Source: Pseudomonadota bacterium
GTDB taxonomy: Bacteria; Pseudomonadota; Gammaproteobacteria; Steroidobacterales; Steroidobacteraceae
Assembly: GCA_018241525.1 (NCBI GenBank)
Contig: JAFEDR010000011.1
Span: forward strand, 620,001-684,000
Length of the DNA: 64,000 bases
Reading direction: 5' to 3'
Shown in pieces: positions 24,339 to 32,724 of the stretch (its first letter is position 1; every line of letters begins with the position of its first letter). Position numbers and translations under genes: made by a program. The notes beneath the pieces are model-generated. The model saw only the letters and a list, made by a program, of their open reading frames with translations. It did not search any database and had not been told where the DNA came from.

Positions 24339-26159
24339 ATGTCCGCCGCCGTGATGCCACGGCTCGACGCGGTCGAGCTCGGCCGGGCGCTGCGCGCCGG
24401 CATCCACCGCGTGCTCGAGCGCCAGGAGCACCTCGACCGGATCAACGTGTTCCCGGTGCCGGACGGCGACACCGGCACCAACCTGGCGATCACGCTGTCG
24501 GCCATGCTGGCGGCGCTGCGGCGCCCGGCGCCGGCGCACGCGGGGCGACTGCTGACCGAGATCGCCGATGCCGCGCTCGACGGCGCGCGCGGCAATTCCG
24601 GCGCCATCCTCGCGCAGTTCTTCCTCGGCGTCGGCGACCGTGCCGGGCACCTGGCGGCGCTGACGGCGCGCGACGTGGCGAGCGCGATCGAGGGCGGCGC
24701 GGCCTACGCGCGCGAGGCGCTGGCCGACCCGCGCGAGGGCACGATCCTGACGGTGCTGCAGGACGTCGCGACCGAGCTCGGGCGGCACGCGGGGGCCGGC
24801 CTCGAGGACGTGCGCGAGCTCGTGCGCCGCGGGCTGGCGCGCGGGCAGCGCTCGCTCGAGGCGACCCGCGACCAGCTCGACGCACTCAGCCGCGCCAACG
24901 TCGTCGACGCGGGCGCGGCCGGCTTCGTGACGCTGCTCGAGGGGGTCTCGGCCTATCTCGACACCGGCGAGCTCGACGAGACGGCGATCGCCTTCGGCGC
25001 GCCGCCGTCCGAGCCGGAAGCCGCCGGCGCGGAGGCGAGCCTCGAGCACCGCTGGTGCACCGAGTGCCTCGTCAGCGGCACCGCACTCGACCACCGGCGG
25101 CTGCGCGAGGAACTCGCGCCACTCGGCTCGAGCCTGGTGGTCGCGGGCACGCAGCGCAAGGTGCGCGTCCACGTGCACGTCGCCGACCCCGAGGCGGTGT
25201 TCCGCCTCGCGGCCGGACACGGCGTGGTCAGCGGCCAGAAGGCCGACGACATGCAGCGCCAGCAGCGCTCGACCGCGCACGCGGCGCGGCGGCGCATCGC
25301 GATCGCGACCGACTCGGCGGCCGACATCCCGGAGGAAGAGCTCGAGCGGCTCGACATCCACACCGTGCCGGTGCGGCTGCATTTCGGCGAGCGCAGCTTC
25401 CTCGACAAGGTCACGCTCGGCCCCGAGGAGTTCTACCGCCTGCTGGCGACGAGTCCCGTGCACCCGAAGACCTCGCAGCCGCCGGCCGGCGACTTCCGGC
25501 GGCTGTACGAGTTCCTCGCCTCGCACTACGAGACGGTGCTGTCGCTGAACCTGACCGGCAGCGTCAGCGGCACGCGCCAGGCGGCGGAATCCGCGGCGAG
25601 CCGGATCGCGGCGCACGAGCGGGTGCGGGTCATCGACACCCACAACGCCTCGGCGGGCCAGGGTCTCGTGGTGATGTACGCAGCGGAGTGCGTCGCCGCC
25701 GGCCTCGACGCGGCGGCGGTCGAGCGCGCGGTGCGCGAGGTGATCCCGCGCACCCGCACCTTTGCCTGCCTCGCGACGCTCGACTACGCGGTGCGCGGCG
25801 GGCGCGTGCCGCCGGTGGCGCGTACCGCGGCGCGGTGGCTCAGGATCGCGCCGCTGCTGGCGACGTTCCCGGACGGGCGGGTGTCGATCGGCGGCGCGCT
25901 GTGGGGACACCGGAACCTGACCCAGAAGTTCGCGCGCTTCCTCAGGCGACGCCTCGGGCGCGGCCGGCGCTGGCGCCTCGTGGTCGGCCACGGCAACGCG
26001 CCGGAGGAGGGTGCGCGCCTGCTCGAGCTGCTGACGGCCGGCCGCGACGACATCGACCGCGCGTGGCTGGTGCCGCTCGGCGCGGCGCTCGGCGTGCACG
26101 GCGGGCCGGGGTTCCTGGTGGTCGGCCTGCAGGACTACCAGCCGCCCGCCGCGCGTTGA
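24339..26159 (+). CDS. DAK2 (FakA-like) / DegV (FakB-like) fusion protein
   Basis: A 606-residue fusion. Residues about 10-205 are a DhaL/DAK2 ATP-binding domain with NVFPVPDGDTGTNL (metal/ATP-binding aspartates) and DGARGNSGAILAQF. Residues about 230-310 match the FakA middle domain (RWCTECLV...KVRVHVHVADPEAVF). From about 322 a DegV domain follows (IAIATDSAADIPEEEL, SLNLTGSVSGTRQ, DTHNASAGQG). In Firmicutes the fatty-acid kinase FakA and the acyl carrier FakB are separate proteins; here the parts sit on one chain. A fatty-acid kinase role is inferred, not shown. It follows gspB by 49 bases. Confidence 0.85.
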   Translation: MSAAVMPRLDAVELGRALRAGIHRVLERQEHLDRINVFPVPDGDTGTNLAITLSAMLAALRRPAPAHAGRLLTEIADAALDGARGNSGAILAQFFLGVGDRAGHLAALTARDVASAIEGGAAYAREALADPREGTILTVLQDVATELGRHAGAGLEDVRELVRRGLARGQRSLEATRDQLDALSRANVVDAGAAGFVTLLEGVSAYLDTGELDETAIAFGAPPSEPEAAGAEASLEHRWCTECLVSGTALDHRRLREELAPLGSSLVVAGTQRKVRVHVHVADPEAVFRLAAGHGVVSGQKADDMQRQQRSTAHAARRRIAIATDSAADIPEEELERLDIHTVPVRLHFGERSFLDKVTLGPEEFYRLLATSPVHPKTSQPPAGDFRRLYEFLASHYETVLSLNLTGSVSGTRQAAESAASRIAAHERVRVIDTHNASAGQGLVVMYAAECVAAGLDAAAVERAVREVIPRTRTFACLATLDYAVRGGRVPPVARTAARWLRIAPLLATFPDGRVSIGGALWGHRNLTQKFARFLRRRLGRGRRWRLVVGHGNAPEEGARLLELLTAGRDDIDRAWLVPLGAALGVHGGPGFLVVGLQDYQPPAAR

Positions 26160-26211
26160 CAAGGCGCGGGTCGGCGCCGACGCTTGTCCGCCCCGCGCCC
26201 GGAGAGCCCCG

Positions 26212-26667
26212 TTGACCGGCACGCCGTTCGAGATCGCGCTCGAGACCGCCTGGTCGGACATGGACATGAACGGCCACATGGCGAACACCGCCTACCTCGA
26301 GCGGGCGGTCGACGTGCGGCTGCGCTACTTCGCGACGCGCGCGATGGGTCCGGCCGAGTTCACCCGCCTCGGCGTCGGCCCGGTGGTGCGCAGCGACGCG
26401 CTCGAGTACTTCCGCGAGGTGCGCCTGCACGAACCGCTGCGCGCGACGCTGGCGCTCGCCGGGCTCGCGCCCGACGGCAGCCGCTGGCGGCTCTGCAACG
26501 AGTTCCGGCGCGGCGACGGTGAACTCGTGGCGCGCGTCACGAGCGTCGGCGGCTGGCTCGACCTCGGTGCACGGCGGCTGGTCGCGGCGCCGCCGCCGCT
26601 CGCCGCGGCGCTCGAGGCGCTCGGCCGCACGGCGGACTTCGCCACGCTGCCCTCGAGCCTGCGCTGA
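26212..26667 (+). CDS. Acyl-CoA thioesterase-like hotdog protein
   Basis: A 151-residue 4HBT-type protein. The sequence AWSDMDMNGHMANTAYLERAVDVRLRYF carries the D-x-NGHM-N pattern of hotdog thioesterases, where the Asp/Asn face the thioester; an EYFREVRLHEPL strand follows. The TTG start at 26212 is supported by GGAGAG 6 bases upstream and no alternative ATG lies before the motif. It probably hydrolyses acyl-CoA or acyl-ACP; the substrate is not determined. It heads a run of short enzymes. Confidence 0.82.
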   Translation: MTGTPFEIALETAWSDMDMNGHMANTAYLERAVDVRLRYFATRAMGPAEFTRLGVGPVVRSDALEYFREVRLHEPLRATLALAGLAPDGSRWRLCNEFRRGDGELVARVTSVGGWLDLGARRLVAAPPPLAAALEALGRTADFATLPSSLR

Positions 26668-26680
26668 GGGCAGCGCCGCG

Positions 26681-27211
26681 ATGCACTCGCAGGGCTTCCC
26701 GCCGGTCGCGCGCCGCGACGCGCGCGTGCTGATCCTGGGCTCGCTGCCCGGCCAGGAGTCGCTGCGCCGGCGCGAGTACTACGCGCAGCCGCGCAACGCA
26801 TTCTGGACGCTGATGGGAGCGCTGGTCGGCGCCGGTCCCGAGCTGCCCTACGCGCTGCGCACGCGCCGCCTCGCGGCGGCCGGCGTCGCGCTGTGGGACG
26901 TCTGTGCGAGCGCCTACCGGGCCGGCAGCCTCGACGCCGCGATCGACCGGCGCAGCGTCGTCGTCAACGACTTCGCCAGCTTCCTCGCGCGCCACCCGGA
27001 CCTGCGCCTGGTGTGCTTCAACGGCCGCACCGCGGCGGCGCTGTACCGGCGGCACGTGCTGCCGGGGCTGCCGGCGGGGCTGCGCACGCTGCCGGCGCGC
27101 GAGCTGCCGTCGACGAGCCCGGCGCACGCGTCGCGCTCGATGGCCGAGAAGCAGCGCGCCTGGCGATGCCTGCTCGCCGCGCTCGACCGCGGCCCGGCCG
27201 GCGCGCGGTGA
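26681..27211 (+). CDS. DNA-deoxyinosine glycosylase / UDG-superfamily protein
   Basis: A 176-residue single-domain uracil-DNA-glycosylase-fold protein of the hypoxanthine-DNA glycosylase type. Features are RVLILGSLPGQESLRRREYYAQPRNAFW (motif A region with the family Asn), a LWDVCASAYRAGSLD loop, VCFNGRTAAALY, and the C-terminal LPSTSPAHAS loop. It likely removes deaminated bases (hypoxanthine) from DNA. The stop overlaps the following GNAT start as GTGA. Confidence 0.85.
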   Translation: MHSQGFPPVARRDARVLILGSLPGQESLRRREYYAQPRNAFWTLMGALVGAGPELPYALRTRRLAAAGVALWDVCASAYRAGSLDAAIDRRSVVVNDFASFLARHPDLRLVCFNGRTAAALYRRHVLPGLPAGLRTLPARELPSTSPAHASRSMAEKQRAWRCLLAALDRGPAGAR

Positions 27212-27684
27212 GCGCGTTGCCACTCGCGCTCACGGCGCCCGCCGACGCGGCCGACTGGGCGATCGCGCGGCACCTGGTCGAGGGCTACTGCCGCGGCCTC
27301 GGCGTCGACCTCGGCTTCCAGGACATCGACCACGAGCTCGCGGACCTGCCGGGCATGTACGGCCCCCCGGCCGGGGCGTTCCTGATCGCACGCCGCGGCG
27401 ACCAGCCGCTCGGCTGCGTGGCGCTGCGGCCGCTCGCGGACGACATCGGCGAGCTCAAGCGCCTGTACGTGCTCGAGGCGGCGCGCGGCGCGGGCCTCGG
27501 CCGCCGGCTGGTCCACGAGATGCTGGCGCGGGCCCGGGACGCCGGCTACCGCCGCGTGCGCCTCGACACGCTCGCCTCGATGGCGGCGGCGCAGGCGCTC
27601 TACCTCGAACTCGGCTTCCGGCCGATCGCGGCCTACCGCCACAACCCGCTGCCCGGCACGGCATACTTCGAGCTCGAACTCTGA
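27208..27684 (+). CDS. GNAT N-acetyltransferase
   Basis: A 158-residue GNAT-fold acetyltransferase. The acetyl-CoA loop is in LKRLYVLEAARGAGLGRRLVHEML (R-x-x-G-x-G-R) around residues 82-105, and the C-terminal LYLELGFRPIAAYRHNPLPG is typical of motif B. It starts at GTG 27208, overlapping the glycosylase stop. The acceptor substrate is unknown. Confidence 0.88.
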   Translation: MSALPLALTAPADAADWAIARHLVEGYCRGLGVDLGFQDIDHELADLPGMYGPPAGAFLIARRGDQPLGCVALRPLADDIGELKRLYVLEAARGAGLGRRLVHEMLARARDAGYRRVRLDTLASMAAAQALYLELGFRPIAAYRHNPLPGTAYFELEL

Positions 27685-27695
27685 CGGAGCCTCCC

Positions 27696-28106
27696 ATGCT
27701 GACCGGAAGCTGCCTGTGCCGCGCGGTGCGCTACCGCATCGACGGCGCCATCGACCACGTGAGCCACTGCCACTGCGGCCAGTGCCGCAAGGCCCACGGG
27801 GCCGCCTTCGGCAGCTACGGCCACGTCCGCCCCGCCGAGTTCCGCTGGGAGTCCGGGGCGGACGCGGTGGCAAGCTACCGCGCGAGCGCACACGCGACCC
27901 GCACGTTCTGCCGCCACTGCGGCTCGACGCTGCAGTGGATCCCCGCCGCCCACGCCGAGTACTTCGCGCTCGCGCTCGGCACGCTCGACGACGACCCGGG
28001 CGCCCGCCCCGAGCGGCACATCTTCGTCGGCTCGAAGGCGCCGTGGTTCACGATCACCGACGAGCTGCCGCAGTTCGCCACCTACCCCGGCGCCGATCCG
28101 GCGTAG
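27696..28106 (+). CDS. GFA-domain (CENP-V/glutathione-dependent formaldehyde-activating) protein
   Basis: A 136-residue zinc protein of the GFA family. Cysteines are arranged as GSCLCRAVRY, HCHCGQCRKAHG and FCRHCGSTLQW, the typical zinc-site set. Despite the family name, most members have no proven formaldehyde activity. It follows the GNAT gene by 11 bases with GGAG before the ATG. Confidence 0.9.
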   Translation: MLTGSCLCRAVRYRIDGAIDHVSHCHCGQCRKAHGAAFGSYGHVRPAEFRWESGADAVASYRASAHATRTFCRHCGSTLQWIPAAHAEYFALALGTLDDDPGARPERHIFVGSKAPWFTITDELPQFATYPGADPA

Positions 28107-28141
28107 GATCGCGGCACCGCCTGCCAGGAGCGCCCACCACC

Positions 28142-29155
28142 GTGCCCCCCGACCCGCTGCCGACCACGATGCGCTACATCTCCGCGCGCGCACCGGGCGC
28201 GGCCGACGTGCTCGAGCTCGCGAGCGGGCCGGTACCCGTGCCGCGGCCGCACGAGGTGCTGATCCGCGTCGAGGCCGCCGGCGTGAACCGCCCGGACGTC
28301 GCGCAGCGCGAGGGGCGCTATCCGCCGCCGCCGGACGCGAGCCCGATCATCGGACTCGAGGTCGCCGGCGAGGTGGTCGCCGCCGGCACCGACGTGCTGC
28401 ACGTGCGCCCGGGCGACCGGGTCGCGGCGCTGACCAACGGCGGCGGCTATGCCGAGTACTGCGTCGCGCCCGCGGCGCAGTGCCTGCCCTGGCCGACCGG
28501 CTTCGACGCGGTGCGCGCGGCGGCGCTGCCGGAGACCTACTTCACGGTCTGGGCGAACCTGTTCATGCACGGCCGGCTGACGCGCGGCGAGTCGGTCCTC
28601 GTGCACGGTGGCACCAGCGGCATCGGGGTCACCGCGATCCAGCTGGCGCGCGAGTTCGGTGCGCGCGTGTATGCGACCGCCGGCAGCGACGAGAAGTGCG
28701 CGGCCTGCCTCGCGCTCGGCGCGGACGGCGCCATCAACTACCGGACGGCCGACTTCGCCGAGCGGATCGCGGCGCTGACCGGCGGCGCCGGCGTCGACGT
28801 CGTGATCGACATCGTCGGCGCGCCGTACTTCGAGCAGAACCTGCGTTGCCTGGCGATGGACGGGCGGCTGGTACAGGTCGCGACGATGCTCGGCGCCAAG
28901 GTCGAGCGCTTCGACCTCGTGAAGGTGATGCAGCGCCGCCTGGTGATCACGGGCTCGACGATGCGGCCGCGCACGACCGCGCAGAAGGGCGCGATCGCGC
29001 AGGCACTCAAGGAACGGGTCTGGCCGGTGCTGAACGCCGGCCGCTGCGGGCCGCAGATCTACGCGACGTTCCCGCTCGCCGAGGCCGCCGCCGCGCACCG
29101 GCTGATGGAGTCCAGCGCGCACGTCGGCAAGATCATGCTGCGGGTGCCCGGCTGA
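28142..29155 (+). CDS. Zinc-free MDR quinone oxidoreductase (Qor/PIG3-like)
   Basis: A 337-residue medium-chain reductase. It shows GVNRPDVAQREGRYPPPPDASPI (N-terminal GroES-like domain), then the nucleotide fold SVLVHGGTSGIGVTAIQLAREFGARVYAT and the C-terminal EAAAAHRLMESSAHVGKIML. Structural-zinc cysteines are absent, so it is the NADPH:quinone reductase/PIG3 branch. The GTG 28142 is preferred because an AGGAG lies about 12 bases upstream; ATG 28169 is the alternative and would start at the first conserved strand. Its 3' end overlaps the convergent TauE gene by 23 bases. Confidence 0.9.
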   Translation: MPPDPLPTTMRYISARAPGAADVLELASGPVPVPRPHEVLIRVEAAGVNRPDVAQREGRYPPPPDASPIIGLEVAGEVVAAGTDVLHVRPGDRVAALTNGGGYAEYCVAPAAQCLPWPTGFDAVRAAALPETYFTVWANLFMHGRLTRGESVLVHGGTSGIGVTAIQLAREFGARVYATAGSDEKCAACLALGADGAINYRTADFAERIAALTGGAGVDVVIDIVGAPYFEQNLRCLAMDGRLVQVATMLGAKVERFDLVKVMQRRLVITGSTMRPRTTAQKGAIAQALKERVWPVLNAGRCGPQIYATFPLAEAAAAHRLMESSAHVGKIMLRVPG

Positions 29156-30002
29156 GGGCCGGGCGCAGCATCGACAGCGCCGCGTACAGCACCACCAGCA
29201 CGACCAGCCAGCGCAGCATCTCGAGCGGCAGCGACTTCACGACGAAGGCCGCGAGCGGCACCCCCGCGACCGCGCCCAGCGAGAAGCCGAGCGCGATGCC
29301 GAACGACAGCCGCCCGCTCGCGACGAAGCGCACGCCGGCCACCGGCATCAGCAGCGCGCAGGCGCCCATCATGATCGGGAACGCCGTCAGCGGGTGCATG
29401 CCGAGCAGCGCCAGCAGGATCATCGTCGGCGCGTACATGCCGATGCCGATCGTCATCAGCGCGCCGAGCGCGAGACTGACCACGACCGCGAAGGCGAACG
29501 CACCCGGCGCCAGCGTGACCGCCTCGCCGCCGCCCGGCAGGAGCTCGAGGTTCACCGCGGCGAACACGAGGCCCGCCACCAGCAGCGCGACCCCCATCCC
29601 GGTCTGGATCGCGCGCCGCGGCAGGCGCACGACGATGCCGGCGCCGAACCAGGCGCCGACCGCGGCGGCGACCACCATCGCCGCCAGCAGCGCCGGCGAG
29701 ACCTTGACCGTGGTGATGAAGATCAGCGACTCGAGCGTCGAGCCGAGGGCGAGTCCGACGTTGAGCGTGCCGGGGATCTGCTCGTCCGGCACCAGCCGGA
29801 AGAGCTTCAGCGCCGCGGTGGTCGGCGCGAACGAGCCGATGCCGAGCGTGTCGAGGAAGTTCGTGACGAAGCCGATTGCGAAGCCCGGCCTGGCGCCGTC
29901 CGGCGGGATCCGCCGGCGGCGCATGACGCCGAACCAGACGGCGCCGAGCACCAGCCACGCCAGCACGATCGCCGCGAGCAGCCCGAGCTTGATCGGGTCC
30001 AC
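29133..30002 (-). CDS. TauE/SafE-family membrane exporter
   Basis: A 289-residue polytopic membrane protein with about eight helices and the TauE/SafE pattern FVTNFLDTLGIGSFAPTTAALKL near residues 45-67 and a second copy around GALMTIGIGMYAPTMILLALLG. The family exports sulfite, sulfoacetate or similar anions. It starts at GTG 30002 and follows the rhodanese gene by 12 bases, so a sulfur-related pair is plausible, though the substrate is not proven. Confidence 0.88.
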   Translation of the reverse strand: MDPIKLGLLAAIVLAWLVLGAVWFGVMRRRRIPPDGARPGFAIGFVTNFLDTLGIGSFAPTTAALKLFRLVPDEQIPGTLNVGLALGSTLESLIFITTVKVSPALLAAMVVAAAVGAWFGAGIVVRLPRRAIQTGMGVALLVAGLVFAAVNLELLPGGGEAVTLAPGAFAFAVVVSLALGALMTIGIGMYAPTMILLALLGMHPLTAFPIMMGACALLMPVAGVRFVASGRLSFGIALGFSLGAVAGVPLAAFVVKSLPLEMLRWLVVLVVLYAALSMLRPALSRAPAA

Positions 30003-30014
30003 GCGGCGGCCGAC

Positions 30015-30458
30015 TCAGGGCTTTGGCGCCGCCGACGGGGCGTCCGGCGTGCGCTCGACCGGCCGGCCGGCGGCGGTCCAGCCCTGCATGTCGCCGCTCA
30101 GGTGCGCGAGCCGCGTGTAGCCGTGCTCGCCCAGCACCTTGAGCGCGAGCCCGGCGCGGCGGCCGCTCTTGCAGTAGACGACCAGGTCCTTGTCGCGCAG
30201 CGGCGCGAGTTCCTCGAGCCGCTGCGCCACCTGGTCGTGCGGCACGTTGATCGCGCCGGGCACGTGGCCTTCGGCAAACTCCTCCGGCGTACGCACGTCG
30301 AGCACCACGAGCGCCGCGTCGTGGCGCGCCTCGCGCGCGAGCACGTCCTCGGCGCTGACGTCCGGCGCCGGCGCGGGTGGCGAGGACGGCTCCGCGGCGC
30401 GCGCGAGCGCGGCGGGCAGGAGCAGCAGGCAGAGGATCCGTGCGGCGTGGCGGTTCAT
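30015..30458 (-). CDS. Secreted rhodanese-domain protein
   Basis: A 147-residue protein with a signal peptide (MNRHAARILCLLLLPAALARA) and one rhodanese domain: VLDVRTPEEFAEGHVPGAINVPHD, then the active-site loop VVYCKSGRRAGLA with the catalytic cysteine. It should act as a periplasmic sulfurtransferase or persulfide carrier. The ATG at 30458 has a GGGGGA ribosome site. It is upstream of and probably co-transcribed with the TauE/SafE exporter. Confidence 0.92.
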   Translation of the reverse strand: MNRHAARILCLLLLPAALARAAEPSSPPAPAPDVSAEDVLAREARHDAALVVLDVRTPEEFAEGHVPGAINVPHDQVAQRLEELAPLRDKDLVVYCKSGRRAGLALKVLGEHGYTRLAHLSGDMQGWTAAGRPVERTPDAPSAAPKP

Positions 30459-30526
30459 GGCGTCCCCCGGGTGTGGCCGGCGGCTATCATCGCCGATCGG
30501 CGGGCGCTTGCCATGCGGTCGTGCCG

Positions 30527-31012
30527 TCAGCGGCCCGGCGGGCGCAGCGCGTCGAGCGCGGCGCGGTCGAGCCGGTAGACGGTCCAGTCGTTGACCGGCC
30601 GGGCGCCGAGCGACTCGTAGAAGCCGACCGCGCGGCGGTTCCAGTTCAGCACCGCCCATTCCATGCGGCCGCAGCCGCGCGCCGCGGCGAGCTGCGCGAC
30701 GTGGACCAGCAGGCCCCTGCCGACGCCCTCGCCGCGAAACGCCGGTCGCACGTACAGGTCCTCGAGATAGAGACCGCGCCGGCCGCTGAAGGTCGAGAAG
30801 TTGTGGAAGTAGAGCGCGAAGCCCGCCACCTCGCCGGCGACGCGCGCCAGCACCGCCTCGACCGCCGGCCGCTCGCCAAAGAGCGCGCTCGCGAGGCTCG
30901 CCTCGGTGACCACGAGCTCGTGCGCGAGCCGCTCGAACTCGGCGAGCTCGCCGATCAGGGACAGGAGCACCGGCACGTCGGCCGGCGTCGCAGCGTCGAA
31001 CGAGGCGTTCAC
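30527..31012 (-). CDS. GNAT acetyltransferase, diamine-acetyltransferase-like
   Basis: A 161-residue GNAT protein resembling eukaryote-type spermidine/diamine acetyltransferases: FALYFHNFSTFSGRRGLYLEDLYVRP, the acetyl-CoA loop FRGEGVGRGLLVHVAQLA and MEWAVLNWNRRAVGFYESLGA. The GLYLEDLYV stretch is the strongest cue for that subgroup. Polyamine specificity is an inference from similarity. Confidence 0.88.
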   Translation of the reverse strand: MNASFDAATPADVPVLLSLIGELAEFERLAHELVVTEASLASALFGERPAVEAVLARVAGEVAGFALYFHNFSTFSGRRGLYLEDLYVRPAFRGEGVGRGLLVHVAQLAAARGCGRMEWAVLNWNRRAVGFYESLGARPVNDWTVYRLDRAALDALRPPGR

Positions 31013-31075
31013 GTCATCTCCGGGCGGGCGCAGGGGGGCGCTATGGTACGCGGTTTCGGCCGGCCGGCGACGCGC

Positions 31076-31492
31076 TCAGGCGGTCTCCGGCCCGCGCAGC
31101 GCGCCCTCGTTCGAGGCGTGGAAATGCAGGATCCGCCAGCCGGCGCGCTCGCGCCGGTAGAGCAGCGTGCGCCGGCCGTGCCGGCCGTCGACGGTCAGGC
31201 TCGCGTAGACCGCGGCGTGGCGCGCATCGAGCGGCAGGCACGCGAACTCCTCCAGCTTGAAGCGCACGTAGGTCGGTCCGGGCAGCCGCTGGCGCAGCTC
31301 CGTGAACAGCTTGGCGAGCCGCTCGACCACCGCCGCGCGGCCGACGTGCAGGCGGTGGTTGCCGCCCGGGAAGTGCAGCGTGCCCTCCTCGCAGAAGAGC
31401 GCGCCGACCGCCGCCTCGTCGGCGGTCGCGATCGCGTACAGCAGGTCCTGCAGCGCCTTCAGCAGCTCGTCGTTGACCGGCCGCGCGCTCAT
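31076..31492 (-). CDS. SnoaL/NTF2-like protein
   Basis: A 138-residue NTF2-fold protein: an N-terminal helical pair (NDELLKALQDLLYAIATADEAAVGALFCEEGTLHFPGG), then RAAVVERLAKLFTELRQRL and strands ending in RRTLLYRRERAGWRILHFHASNEG. Such proteins may be enzymes or binding modules; no catalytic set is obvious. Its ATG overlaps the stop of the upstream lipoprotein gene by four bases (ATGA), so they form an operon. Confidence 0.72.
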   Translation of the reverse strand: MSARPVNDELLKALQDLLYAIATADEAAVGALFCEEGTLHFPGGNHRLHVGRAAVVERLAKLFTELRQRLPGPTYVRFKLEEFACLPLDARHAAVYASLTVDGRHGRRTLLYRRERAGWRILHFHASNEGALRGPETA

Positions 31493-32025
31493 GGCGCGAG
31501 CCTCCGGGCACTGTGCTCGTCGCGCGCGGCGGCCGCGAGCTCGGCGCCGCGCGCGGCGATCGCCTGGGCGAGCGCGGGCGGCAACGGCACCGGGCCGTAG
31601 TGCTCGAGGCGCACCGCGCGCCGCGCGCGCGCGCCGTCGAACTCCGCCTGCACGGCGACGCGTGCGAACGGGCCGGCCGCGCCGCTGCCCGCCTCGGCGG
31701 CCTGCTCGCCGGCGTAGTAGAAGAGCGCGCCCTGCTCGTAGTAGTAGCGGTTCACGTACGGCGCGCCGCCCGGCACGGCGACGCTCTCCTCGACCAGCGC
31801 CGGCGCATCGCCGGCGAACACCGCGCGCCAGGTGGCGGCGCCATCCGCGCGGTCGCGGCGACCTTCGACGGCCGGCTGGCCGCTGGCGGCGGCGCGGATC
31901 GCGTCCGCCCGGGCGCTCGCCGGCAGTGGTGCCGGCGGCGCGGCAGCCGGCGGCGCCGGCGGGCGCTGCCCGCAGCCGGCCGCGAGCAGCGCGCCGAGGA
32001 GCAGCATCGGCAATTTCCGGATCAC
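31489..32025 (-). CDS. Hypothetical lipoprotein
   Basis: A 178-residue predicted lipoprotein with MIRKLPMLLLGALLAAGC as signal peptide and lipobox, a Pro/Ala linker, then a small domain around AVFAGDAPALVEESVAVPG and NRYYYEQGALFYYAGEQA. I do not recognise the family. It is coupled to the SnoaL-like gene and divergent from the DUF502 gene. Confidence 0.72.
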   Translation of the reverse strand: MIRKLPMLLLGALLAAGCGQRPPAPPAAAPPAPLPASARADAIRAAASGQPAVEGRRDRADGAATWRAVFAGDAPALVEESVAVPGGAPYVNRYYYEQGALFYYAGEQAAEAGSGAAGPFARVAVQAEFDGARARRAVRLEHYGPVPLPPALAQAIAARGAELAAAARDEHSARRLAP

Positions 32026-32096
32026 GCGGTACTCCGCCCGTTCAACCGCGTGTCAAACTAGCACCGCCCGTGCCGGCTGTCCCAGCGATCCCCACC

Positions 32097-32714
32097 ATGA
32101 AGCGCCTGACGACGATCCTGATGAAGGGCCTGGCGGCCGTGCTGCCGATCGGGCTGACGATCTACGCGGTCTGGTGGCTCGCGACCCGCGCCGAGGGCCT
32201 GATGCGCGGCGTGATCACGCTGATCGTGCCGGCGCAGGACTACCGCCCCGGCATGGGCATCCTCGCCGGGCTCGCGCTGCTCTTCATCATCGGCTCGGTC
32301 GTCAACGCCTACATGGTGCGGCGGGCGATCTCGGTCTGGGAGGAGTTCCTCGGCCGGATCCCGCTGATCAAGACCGTCTACGGCGCGGTGCGCGACGTGA
32401 CGCGGCTGCTGCCCTCCGGCGAGCGGCGCCGCGACCTGCAGAGCGTCGTCGTCTGGCGCGTCGGCGAGGCGCGGATGCTCGGCTTCATCACGCGCGACGA
32501 CCTGCCCGAGCTCGAGAAGCAGGCGGGCGGTATCGACCTGGTCGCCGTCTACTTCCCGCTCTCGTACATGCTCGGCGGCGTGACGCTGTACCTGCCGAAG
32601 ACCGCGGTCGAGCACCTCGACATGCCGGTCGAGGCGGCGATGCGGCTCGCGCTGACCGGCGGCATGGCCACCACCGCGCCCGGCGGCGGCGACGGCGGGC
32701 TGCCGCCGCGCTGA
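32097..32714 (+). CDS. DUF502 family membrane protein
   Basis: A 205-residue membrane protein with the DUF502 layout: MKRLTTILMKGLAAVLPIGL, a second helix around GILAGLALLFIIGSVVNAY, then the conserved RIPLIKTVYGAVRDVTRLL and YFPLSYMLGGVTLYLP. The family is widespread and functionally uncharacterised. It ends 10 bases before the convergent LuxR-VOC gene. Confidence 0.9.
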   Translation: MKRLTTILMKGLAAVLPIGLTIYAVWWLATRAEGLMRGVITLIVPAQDYRPGMGILAGLALLFIIGSVVNAYMVRRAISVWEEFLGRIPLIKTVYGAVRDVTRLLPSGERRRDLQSVVVWRVGEARMLGFITRDDLPELEKQAGGIDLVAVYFPLSYMLGGVTLYLPKTAVEHLDMPVEAAMRLALTGGMATTAPGGGDGGLPPR

Positions 32715-32724
32715 GCGCGGCGGT

